Part shown: positions 1 to 5,786 of the stretch, piece after piece
Layout of the letters: the number at the start of each line of letters is the position of its first letter
How positions within the stretch are numbered: position 1 is the first letter of the stretch
NCBI GenBank assembly: GCA_031261905.1
Contig: JAISIS010000096.1
Location: forward strand, 1 to 10,088
Source: Burkholderiaceae bacterium
GTDB taxonomy: Bacteria; Pseudomonadota; Gammaproteobacteria; Burkholderiales; Burkholderiaceae_D
Direction of reading: 5' to 3'
DNA length: 10,088 bases
Notes under the pieces: generated by a model
What the model was told of the DNA's origin: nothing
The model's database searches: none
Seen by the model: the letters and a program-made list of their open reading frames with translations, nothing else
Made by a program: the position numbers and the translations under genes

Positions 1-786
1 CTTTGCCTGTTTTTTCTCTCCTGATATCACCATCCAGCCAACCCGGTAGCCACAGGAACGGTAATTCTTGGAAAGCCCGTTCAACGTGATAAACAACACA
101 TCATCCGCGAGCGAGGCAATCGAGGTATGCGTTGCGCCATCATACAGACATTTGTCATAAATCTCGTCGGCAAAAACAATGAGACCATACTCCCTGGCGA
201 GATCAACAATCTGCTGAAGTATCTCTACAGGGTACAGCGCGCCTGTAGGATTATTCGGGTTGATGATGATAATGGCTCTTGTCCGGTCGGTAACTTTCCT
301 TTTCATATCCTCAATGTCCGGAAGCCATTCATTCTGCTCATCACAAATGTAATGAACAGGCGTGCCGCTGGAAAGTGACACGGCGGCTGTCCAGAGCGGA
401 TAATCCGGCGTGGGCACCAGCACCTCGTCACCTTCGTTCAGCAAGCCCTGCATGGTCATGACAATCAGCTCGGACGCGCCATTACCGAGATAAATGTCTT
501 CAATGCCGACTCCGTTGATTTTTTTCTCCTGGGTATATTGCATAATCGCCTTGCGGGGCGCGAACATTCCCTTGGAATCTGTATAACCTGCAGCATTCTG
601 GATGTTGCCGATCATGTCGCGGACAATTTCGTCCGGCGGATCAAAGCCGAAAGCGGCCACATTGCCGATATTCAGCTTCATGATTTTCTGCCCCTCTTCC
701 TCCATCTGACGTGCTCTTTCAAGGACAGGACCTCTGATGTCGTAGCAGACGTCAATCAGCTTTTGTGATTTCTTTACGGGTTGCAT
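1..786 (-). CDS. alaA: Alanine transaminase (AlaA-type, PLP-dependent), C-terminus beyond window
   Basis: This is the first 262 codons of a fold-type I aminotransferase that transfers an amino group between glutamate and pyruvate, the main route to alanine in the cytoplasm. The translation (read from the minus strand) starts MQPVKKSQKLIDVCYDIRGP. It carries the family landmarks in order: LNIGN near the N-terminus, GYTDSKG, IYLGNGASELI, PDYPLWTAAVSLSSG, the NPNNPTG motif and FADEIYDK. The pyridoxal-phosphate lysine is K240 in NGLSKNYR (codon at 67-69). The sequence follows E. coli AlaA (YfbQ) closely, including the position of K240. The full protein should be about 405-410 residues, so roughly the last third lies left of position 1. 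The start is the ATG at 786-784, with AGGGA about nine bases upstream. The gene is divergent from the peroxiredoxin gene. Identification is firm; the distinction from broader AspC-like transaminases rests on the remembered AlaA sequence. Confidence 0.93.
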   Translation of the reverse strand, partial: MQPVKKSQKLIDVCYDIRGPVLERARQMEEEGQKIMKLNIGNVAAFGFDPPDEIVRDMIGNIQNAAGYTDSKGMFAPRKAIMQYTQEKKINGVGIEDIYLGNGASELIVMTMQGLLNEGDEVLVPTPDYPLWTAAVSLSSGTPVHYICDEQNEWLPDIEDMKRKVTDRTRAIIIINPNNPTGALYPVEILQQIVDLAREYGLIVFADEIYDKCLYDGATHTSIASLADDVLFITLNGLSKNYRSCGYRVGWMVISGEKKQAK

Positions 787-1029
787 GTTTGATTTTCCCT
801 TGACTGTTGGCGCGGGAATGTTGCACATCGCCCGAATGATTGTGTTTATCCGGCAACTGCGGGCATTCTTGTTAACTGACACAGTTTACACCTTAACGGC
901 AGTTATGGCGCTTTATTAAGCTTGTTTAACGGTACAATGCCGTATTTTCCGCTTTGCGGCATCCTCCTCTGTTCCTGCCCGGCGGAAATAGGCATAATCG
1001 TATTGGTTCCATCAACATCAGGAGCGCAT
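787..1029. promoter_or_regulatory. Divergent intergenic region between alaA and the peroxiredoxin gene
   Basis: This 243-bp region has no convincing gene and must hold promoters for both flanking genes. It contains a near-perfect palindrome, GTTAACTG-ACA-CAGTTTAC (871-889, 7 of 8 positions paired). Two further half-sites flank it: AACTG at 855-859 and CAGTT at 900-904. A TACAAT hexamer at 933-938 could be the -10 of the rightward promoter, but no good -35 is seen at 16-18 bp. A weak stem, ATGCCG (938-943) with CGGCAT (957-962), lies in the probable leader of the peroxiredoxin mRNA. Promoter positions are tentative. Confidence 0.45.
871..889. promoter_or_regulatory. Candidate operator palindrome with flanking half-sites
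   Basis: GTTAACTG and CAGTTTAC are separated by ACA and form an interrupted palindrome with one mismatch. The same pentamer recurs outward on both sides, AACTG at 855-859 and CAGTT at 900-904, nearly symmetric about position 880. Its place between two divergent genes suits a dimeric repressor or activator site. No specific regulator is assigned. Confidence 0.35.
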
Positions 1030-1506
1030 ATGTCCGAACAGTCGCTTACTCCCGGCAAGCAAGTGCCGGATTTCATGGCTGAAGCTATTCCCGGCGAATT
1101 CTCCCTGTCCGATTACAAGGGAAAAATTCTGGTGCTTTATTTTTACCCGCGCGACAACACGCCTGGCTGCACACAACAGGGCATCCAGTTTCGCGATCAC
1201 TATGAAGCATTCAGAAATGCCGGAGCCGCCATAGTTGGCGTAAGCCGCGACAGCATCCGTTCGCATGAGGGCTTTGCCGAAAAATACCAGTTGCCTTTTC
1301 CTCTGGTTTCAGATACCGATGAATCAGTCTGCAATCTGTTCAATGTCATGAAAACCAAAAAGAATTACGGCAAGCTGGTACGCGGTATAGAACGCAGCAC
1401 TTTCCTGATTGATCCCGTCGGCAAACTGGTGCGTGAATGGCGTGGCGTCCGGGTTGACGGCCATGTTGACGAAGTACTGGAAGCCGTCAGGAAACTGGCA
1501 ACATAA
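1030..1506 (+). CDS. Thiol peroxidase of the PrxQ/BCP peroxiredoxin family
   Basis: This is a 158-residue cytoplasmic peroxiredoxin that reduces hydrogen peroxide and organic hydroperoxides. The thioredoxin-fold core is clear: LYFYPRDNTPGCT contains the peroxidatic cysteine C47 with its upstream threonine (T44) and proline (P40), and the conserved arginine is in RGIERSTFLID. The BCP subgroup with a CxxxxC motif has its resolving cysteine five residues after the first. Here that position (52) is isoleucine, and the only other cysteine is C101 in ESVCNLF. The enzyme may therefore be a 1-Cys type or use C101. The ATG at 1030 is preferred over in-frame upstream starts because AGGAG (1020-1024) lies five bases before it and the encoded N-terminus matches family length. 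The next gene begins 36 bp downstream, so the two probably form an operon. Neighbouring genes suggest a constitutive or stress-linked antioxidant role. Confidence 0.93.
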   Translation: MSEQSLTPGKQVPDFMAEAIPGEFSLSDYKGKILVLYFYPRDNTPGCTQQGIQFRDHYEAFRNAGAAIVGVSRDSIRSHEGFAEKYQLPFPLVSDTDESVCNLFNVMKTKKNYGKLVRGIERSTFLIDPVGKLVREWRGVRVDGHVDEVLEAVRKLAT

Positions 1507-1542
1507 ACCGCCGTACATTACCAACACATCACCGAGGTTGCG

Positions 1543-3219
1543 ATGCCACTGCCAAAAATACCAACCAAACCGGCAGATATGCTGAAACCGGAAGAAATGA
1601 AAAAAACACAGGCGTCCAAAAAGACTTCAGGCAATGCCACGTCCGGGAAAAGCGAAAAAGCAAAAACCCCGCGCGCAGGAAAATCCGCACAAACATCACT
1701 TACCGCCAATCCCGGCGTGAAGACGCCCGCCGTGACGCGTCCCTCAAGAAAGAAGCTGGAAGATACTGCACTGCAATCTCCTGTCAGCCGGGCGGCCAGC
1801 AAGTCCGGTGAAACCAAAATGTTTGTGCTGGACACCAATGTGCTGATGCATGATCCCACCGCGCTTTTTCGCTTTGAGGAACATGACATATTCCTGCCCA
1901 TGATTACGCTGGAGGAAATGGATAATCACAAGCGTGGCGCATCCGATGTGGCGCGCAATGTCCGCCAGGTTGCCCGCTCGCTTGATGCACTGGTTGCCGA
2001 TGTGGACGAAACGCGCCTTGAAAACGGTATTCCGCTCGACAAGCTGGGCAACAAGGAAGCCAAAGGGAAACTTTTCTTCCAGACGCGCATACAACCCTAT
2101 GAACTGCCAAAAGGCTTGCAGCGGGAAAAGAGCGATAACCAGATACTGGGCGTTGTTCACGCGCTCATGACAACCTTTCCTGGGCGTGCGGTTATCCTGG
2201 TATCCAAGGATATCAACATGCGTATCAAGGCACGCGCCATCGGACTGGCGGCGGAAGACTATTTCAATGATCAGGTGCTTGAGGATTCCGACCTGCTTTA
2301 TCCCGGCACACTGGAACTGCCGGAAAATTTCTGGGAGACTCATGGCAAGCATGTGGAGTCGTGGCAGGAGAACAACCCTCACGGAGGAGCCAGAACCTTT
2401 TACCGCATTACGGGACCTCTTGTTTCAACCATGGTCATCAACCAGTTTGTCTATCTGGAACCGTCTGGCGGAGAAGCGCCTTTCCATGCCCAGGTACGGG
2501 AAATAAACGGCAATACCGCCGTCCTGCGGACGCTGTACGACTATTCCCACCAGAAAAATAATGTCTGGGGTATCCTGGCGCGTAATCGCGAACAGAATTT
2601 TGCCCTGAATATCCTGATGGACCCGGAATGCGATATCGTAACCCTGGTCGGCCAGGCGGGTACTGGCAAAACCCTGCTCGCGCTGGCGGCCGGGCTGGCT
2701 CAAGTGCTTGACGCCAAACGTTACAACGAGGTTATTGTGACCCGTGTAACCATTCCTGTAGGTGAGGACATCGGCTTTCTGCCCGGCACGGAAGAAGAAA
2801 AGATGTCGCCGTGGATGGGCGCATTTGATGACAACATGGAAGTGCTGAACAAAACCAGCCATCAGGAAGGCGGCGAATGGGGACGCGCGGTTACCCATGA
2901 TCTGATTCGTTCCCGTATTTCGGTGAAATCCCTGAACTTTATGCGGGGCCGGACATTCATTGACAAGTTTCTGATTATTGACGAAGCCCAGAACCTGACG
3001 CCAAAGCAAATGAAAACGCTTATCACGCGTGCGGGGCCGGGCACCAAAATCATCTGCCTCGGGAATATCGCCCAGATTGATACGCCTTACCTGACGGAAG
3101 GCTCAAGCGGGCTGACCTATGTCGTGGACCGTTTCAGGGGCTGGGCACACAGCGGACATGTGATGCTGGCGCGCGGAGAACGTTCACGGCTGGCGGATTA
3201 CGCAAGCGATATTCTGTAA
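1543..3219 (+). CDS. PIN domain-PhoH family ATPase (PhoH2-like)
   Basis: This is a 558-residue fusion of an N-terminal PIN ribonuclease-type domain and a C-terminal PhoH P-loop ATPase. Mycobacterial PhoH2 proteins of this architecture are ATP-dependent RNA helicase/ribonucleases. Residues 1-92 are a low-complexity Lys/Ala/Ser/Thr/Pro-rich extension, probably disordered. The PIN domain begins at MFVLDTNVLMHDP (residue 93 onward). Its likely metal-binding acids are D97, E124 or E125, D198 (in EKSDNQ) and D223 (in VSKDINM). A linker of about 130 residues precedes the PhoH domain, which has Walker A GQAGTGKT (370-377) and Walker B LIIDEAQN (D480, E481). The ending ARGERSRLADYASDIL is typical of the family. 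The ATG at 1543 follows GAGG (1534-1537) with a five-base spacer. It lies 36 bp after the peroxiredoxin gene and 33 bp before a small unknown gene. It was likely once annotated as phosphate-starvation-inducible PhoH, but an RNA-metabolism role is more probable. Confidence 0.93.
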   Translation: MPLPKIPTKPADMLKPEEMKKTQASKKTSGNATSGKSEKAKTPRAGKSAQTSLTANPGVKTPAVTRPSRKKLEDTALQSPVSRAASKSGETKMFVLDTNVLMHDPTALFRFEEHDIFLPMITLEEMDNHKRGASDVARNVRQVARSLDALVADVDETRLENGIPLDKLGNKEAKGKLFFQTRIQPYELPKGLQREKSDNQILGVVHALMTTFPGRAVILVSKDINMRIKARAIGLAAEDYFNDQVLEDSDLLYPGTLELPENFWETHGKHVESWQENNPHGGARTFYRITGPLVSTMVINQFVYLEPSGGEAPFHAQVREINGNTAVLRTLYDYSHQKNNVWGILARNREQNFALNILMDPECDIVTLVGQAGTGKTLLALAAGLAQVLDAKRYNEVIVTRVTIPVGEDIGFLPGTEEEKMSPWMGAFDDNMEVLNKTSHQEGGEWGRAVTHDLIRSRISVKSLNFMRGRTFIDKFLIIDEAQNLTPKQMKTLITRAGPGTKIICLGNIAQIDTPYLTEGSSGLTYVVDRFRGWAHSGHVMLARGERSRLADYASDIL

Positions 3220-3252
3220 CCCGCGCTACCAGAAAACACCAGGAGGAACGCC

Positions 3253-3612
3253 ATGAGACGCCATATGACTACCCTGACGGCAACGCCACAAAAAATGGAA
3301 ATAATTCCCGTTGCCGCAGGAAGGCGCATCTTTTCCTTTCACACGCCCATCGGCTACTTTTCGCTGACCGACGCCACCACTTTATCTGATGGCGATGCCT
3401 CGCTTTATTATGACATCCGGGACACCGCGTATGAGGACGACGGGCTTTCCCTTTATTTTGAAAGCCATGCCAAATTCCAGGGAGAATACGATGTCGTCAC
3501 TCTGCGTTGGCCGATGGACAAGAAAGTGATTGATTTTCTGGCAGGGAACCTTTTCCTGGGCACACCGTTAAGACTGTCCTTGAACAAGGACGGCAGGAAC
3601 CGGATGCAGTAG
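3253..3612 (+). CDS. Hypothetical protein, 119 aa, downstream of PIN-PhoH
   Basis: I do not recognise this protein. It is 119 residues, predicted soluble, with no signal peptide, membrane segment or cysteine. The sequence alternates short hydrophobic and polar stretches (for example GRRIFSFHTPIGYFSLTD, ASLYYDIRD, LSLYFESHAKF, DVVTLRWPM), which suggests a mainly beta-strand fold. It is acidic in the middle and basic at the C-terminus (NKDGRNRMQ). The start is well supported: a consensus AGGAGG at 3241-3246 sits six bases before the ATG at 3253. A second in-frame ATG at 3265 is less favoured. It begins 33 bp after the PhoH stop codon, and the next gene follows after eight bases, so all three are probably co-transcribed. 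The strong ribosome site and clean reading frame support a real gene; function is unknown. Confidence 0.72.
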   Translation: MRRHMTTLTATPQKMEIIPVAAGRRIFSFHTPIGYFSLTDATTLSDGDASLYYDIRDTAYEDDGLSLYFESHAKFQGEYDVVTLRWPMDKKVIDFLAGNLFLGTPLRLSLNKDGRNRMQ

Positions 3613-3620
3613 GAAACCAC

Positions 3621-4040
3621 ATGGACAAACAAATCCGCTATCAGATTATCAAGGGAAGCGCACCTGTCGGAGAAGAGCACAGCCTCCTGCGCGATGCCAT
3701 CCTTGCGGCAGCCAGTTATAACGGCCATGTTGCACGGTTCGTGCGTGACAAGCATGGTTTTATGTGCTTTTTCGCCAGCCGCCAGCCCATGCCCCCCACT
3801 ATCGAATACCTGCCGGCGCCCTGCGATGCCTTCCGCCCGTGGTCACCCCTGAAAGATGAGGCAGAGGCCGAAGAACATGTCGCCAGGCTAATCATGGAAA
3901 GTGGCTGGCTGCATTTCAGGCACAAGGATTTAAGTGTGGTTACCCTTACCTACGAGAACGGCACGCTTGTGTCTCTCAGCGACAACGCGCCTGCGGACAT
4001 GATGGCCCGGCTTGGCGATAATGCCGCGCCGGGCACATAA
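3621..4040 (+). CDS. Hypothetical protein, 139 aa, last gene of the peroxiredoxin-PhoH cluster
   Basis: I do not recognise this 139-residue protein. It lacks a signal peptide and membrane segments. It starts MDKQIRYQIIKGSAPVGEEH, then a predicted helix (LLRDAILAAASYNG), strands (HVARFVRDKHGFMCFFASR), a proline-rich stretch around MPPTIEYLPAPCDAF, and a second helix (DEAEAEEHVARLIMESG). It ends with strands and a short acidic tail. The alternating helix-strand pattern suggests a small alpha/beta domain. The ATG at 3621 lies six bases after AGGA (3611-3614), and this ribosome site overlaps the TAG stop (3610-3612) of the preceding gene, so translation of the two genes may be coupled. The 3' end includes a strong GC hairpin (4005-4034) and lies only seven bases from the end of the convergent Dps-like gene. 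Confidence 0.72.
   Translation: MDKQIRYQIIKGSAPVGEEHSLLRDAILAAASYNGHVARFVRDKHGFMCFFASRQPMPPTIEYLPAPCDAFRPWSPLKDEAEAEEHVARLIMESGWLHFRHKDLSVVTLTYENGTLVSLSDNAPADMMARLGDNAAPGT
4005..4034. terminator. GC-rich hairpin at the convergent gene ends, without a U-run
   Basis: GCCCGGC (4005-4011) pairs with GCCGGGC (4028-4034). Inside it GGC (4014-4016) pairs with GCC (4023-4025), across a small internal loop and with a hexanucleotide loop. It sits in the last codons of the 3621-4040 gene, just past the end of the opposing gene at 4048. Neither strand has a T-run after it, so it is not a canonical intrinsic terminator. It may mark or protect mRNA 3' ends, or it may simply be coding sequence. Confidence 0.3.
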
Positions 4041-4047
4041 ACGCGCC

Positions 4048-4437
4048 TTATTGCAGGCGGATCATACGATACAGAAGCTGCTGCAGGGCTTCGTGATAGT
4101 CGTCTAGGATGGACTGGGTAAATGCTTCAGGGAAAAGATCGCGCGCTTTTTCGACTTCCGCATAAAAGCTCTGGCAATGTTTCACCATATCCTTGGGCGG
4201 TTTCGTTTCCGGAATAGTGATTTTCAGATCTCCATACATCGCGATGCTTGTCTCGACCAGGCGGTCCAGTACGCTTATCAGGGTATTCAGCGCCTCGTCA
4301 ATGGCCATATGCCGCGCATAGCTGCCCTTGCCCGTCACCGCCCAGTGAGACAGCTTCATGCTGTTGTTATGCGCAAACACTTTTCCTAGAAACGTTGCAA
4401 TTTTTGCAGTGGATACCCTGGTTTGTTCCATATTCAT
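4048..4437 (-). CDS. Compact Dps/ferritin-like protein with complete ferroxidase ligand set
   Basis: This 129-residue, mostly helical protein is related to Dps mini-ferritins, which oxidise and store iron and protect DNA from peroxide. The key segment reads KLSHWAVTGKGSYARHMAID, followed by LDRLVET. H31, W32, H43, D47, D58 and E62 fall at the same numbers as the ferroxidase residues of Listeria innocua Dps, and the spacing H-x11-H-x3-D-x10-D-x3-E is that of the family. The protein is short. Only 67 residues follow E62, against about 90 in L. innocua Dps, so the region between the two halves of the helical bundle is abbreviated. The start at 4437 follows GGAGG by six bases on the minus strand; a second ATG at 4431 is possible. 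It converges on the peroxiredoxin-PhoH cluster and is divergent from the ankyrin lipoprotein. Ferroxidase activity is inferred from ligands only; oligomer state is unknown. Confidence 0.8.
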   Translation of the reverse strand: MNMEQTRVSTAKIATFLGKVFAHNNSMKLSHWAVTGKGSYARHMAIDEALNTLISVLDRLVETSIAMYGDLKITIPETKPPKDMVKHCQSFYAEVEKARDLFPEAFTQSILDDYHEALQQLLYRMIRLQ

Positions 4438-4664
4438 AATTTTCCTCCCTGACCCTGTTCAATGCCGAATATAACCCATTATCAGGCCCGAAAACCGGCA
4501 AGCCTGACCAATATGCACAACATGTATGTATATCGTACATGAATCCGGCGACCATATGTGCAATAAAATGTGACATAAATACCGTTCCCCCGCTCCATGC
4601 TGACATACAATGATGTTAATGGGCATTGCTTCGTTTTTGCTGCTACGGACAAGAGGAGATTTTC
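4438..4664. promoter_or_regulatory. Divergent intergenic region between the Dps-like gene and the ankyrin lipoprotein gene
   Basis: This 227-bp AT-richer region must hold both promoters. CATGTA (4521-4526) and TACATG (4536-4541) form a six-base inverted repeat with a nine-base spacer. An alternative pairing uses ATGTA (4526-4530) with TACAT (4536-4540). Farther out, TGCACA (4514-4519) and TGTGCA (4557-4562) are an inverted pair. On the minus strand these lie in two similar stretches, TTGCACATATGG and TTGTGCATATTGG. A TACAAT hexamer at 4606-4611 could be the -10 for the ankyrin gene, but no good -35 is present. TGACATA occurs at 4571 and 4601. No gene or clear regulator site is recognised. Confidence 0.35.
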
Positions 4665-5627
4665 ATGCGTCAACGACTGTTTGCTTATATACCGGCTCTT
4701 TTGGCAATAGGTATGCTGCTGTCATGCGCATCAAGGAATGATGTTTGCAAAACCTGTATTGACCGGACGGATGAAAGGCTGATGGATGCCGCGGCTGAAT
4801 TGTATCCCGATGCGGTAAGGCGGATACTGGATGAAGGCGCGGACGTAAACGCAAAAGATCAATACGGCGAAACACCACTCATGAAAGCGCTCAGGCAACC
4901 GGATTCGCGGGTCTTCGAGCGTATGCGCCCGATGGCGGCAACCGTTGGCATCCTGCTGGATGAAGGCGCGGATATTGATGTCGTCAGCAAACGTGGAGCA
5001 GACACGCTGAAACTGGCGCAGGAAACCGGCAACGTGGACATCATCCGGCTGTTTGACAGGCACATGACTCAAGCGGACAGAGATCAAATGTTCATGCGAA
5101 CGCTGGCAGCCGGTCAATACGATGCCGCCCTGTATCTGCTGCGGGCAGGCGCCAATCCTTCGCTGGTTAACGCGCAACATCAGTCCGCCCTGCATCTGTC
5201 GGTCAACAGCGCAACCCCCGATCCGGAACTGGTCGCGCTTCTGGTAAAAACCAACGATGTTCATTCAGTGGATGCCTACGGCACTACCCCCATCATGACA
5301 GCCTGCGCGCATGGAGCGCCTGTTGAAATTGTCAGCCTGCTTATTGATAACGGATCGGGAACCAATGGCCGGTTCAACAAAGGCAGCCTGCTTTACCTTG
5401 CCCTGACGGCAAAACAGGAGAATGTCCAACTGGTGAAATACCTGTTGAATCATGGTCTTTCCGCCAATGACGCGGCCCCGGACGGCACGCCTTTGCTTGT
5501 TCTTGCCGCCCGCGCGGACCGTATCCGGAGTGCCCTGGCGCTGACCGCCGCCGGTGCTGATGTATCGGTGCTGGATAATTATGGGGAAAAGGCCTGGCAC
5601 TCCCGCCTGAGTGCTCTGGGCGTCTGA
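4665..5627 (+). CDS. Ankyrin-repeat lipoprotein
   Basis: This is a 320-residue predicted lipoprotein made largely of ankyrin repeats, which mediate protein-protein contacts. The N-terminus MRQRLFAYIPALLAIGMLLSC is a type II signal peptide with lipobox LLSC, so C21 should be lipidated. Alanine rather than aspartate at +2 favours outer-membrane sorting. Ankyrin units follow from about residue 36 to the end. Recognisable pieces include RILDEGADVNAKDQYGETPLM, ILLDEGADIDVVSKRGADTL, LLRAGANPSLVNAQHQSALH, VDAYGTTPIMTACAHG, YLLNHGLSANDAAPDGTPLL and LTAAGADVSVLDNYGEKAW. That is roughly seven repeats, several divergent. The ATG at 4665 is chosen over the longer in-frame ORF from 4626 because GAGGAG (4653-4658) lies just before it and it gives a proper signal peptide. 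It is divergent from the Dps-like gene. Periplasmic ankyrin proteins are linked to catalase function in Pseudomonas (AnkB), so an oxidative-stress role is possible but only inferred. Confidence 0.88.
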   Translation: MRQRLFAYIPALLAIGMLLSCASRNDVCKTCIDRTDERLMDAAAELYPDAVRRILDEGADVNAKDQYGETPLMKALRQPDSRVFERMRPMAATVGILLDEGADIDVVSKRGADTLKLAQETGNVDIIRLFDRHMTQADRDQMFMRTLAAGQYDAALYLLRAGANPSLVNAQHQSALHLSVNSATPDPELVALLVKTNDVHSVDAYGTTPIMTACAHGAPVEIVSLLIDNGSGTNGRFNKGSLLYLALTAKQENVQLVKYLLNHGLSANDAAPDGTPLLVLAARADRIRSALALTAAGADVSVLDNYGEKAWHSRLSALGV

Positions 5628-5655
5628 TAAAATCCGCACAATTGCCGTAATCAAT

Positions 5656-5689
5656 ATACAATATTTGCCTGGATACAATGTTTGCCTGG
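5656..5689 (+). repeat. Tandem 17-bp direct repeat upstream of the sensor kinase
   Basis: Two head-to-tail 17-bp units, ATACAATATTTGCCTGG (5656-5672) and ATACAATGTTTGCCTGG (5673-5689), differ at one position. They lie about 100 bp before the kinase start. Each unit contains a TACAAT hexamer resembling a -10 element, and TTTGCC. The array could be a duplicated regulator site or a simple slippage duplication. No regulator can be named. Confidence 0.8.
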
Positions 5690-5786
5690 AAGTAACTTAT
5701 TATCAGGTTGAGTACGCTATTCACGTCGCACACACGCAAGCCACTTGTCACAAAAAAGAGGGGTTGCCGGAGAGTTTATACATTTT

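Noticed and set aside
938..962. ATGCCG/CGGCAT stem as a riboswitch or attenuator before the peroxiredoxin gene
   Set aside because: It is a short stem with a 14-base loop, no T-run and no known riboswitch pattern; it may be chance.
922..1029. N-terminal extension of the peroxiredoxin from an upstream in-frame start
   Set aside because: The added 36 residues are unlike the family, and the ATG at 1030 has a clear AGGAG five bases upstream.
1744..2382. A 212-codon minus-strand open frame opposite the PIN-PhoH gene
   Set aside because: It lies wholly opposite a strongly conserved coding region, has no recognisable domain and no ribosome site; it is a shadow of the real gene.
5597..5614. Hairpin GCACTC/GAGTGC as a terminator of the ankyrin gene
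   Set aside because: The six-base stem lies inside the coding end and is not followed by a T-run.
5656..5689. Tandem repeat as a CRISPR array
   Set aside because: There are only two directly adjacent copies with no spacer and no cas genes nearby.
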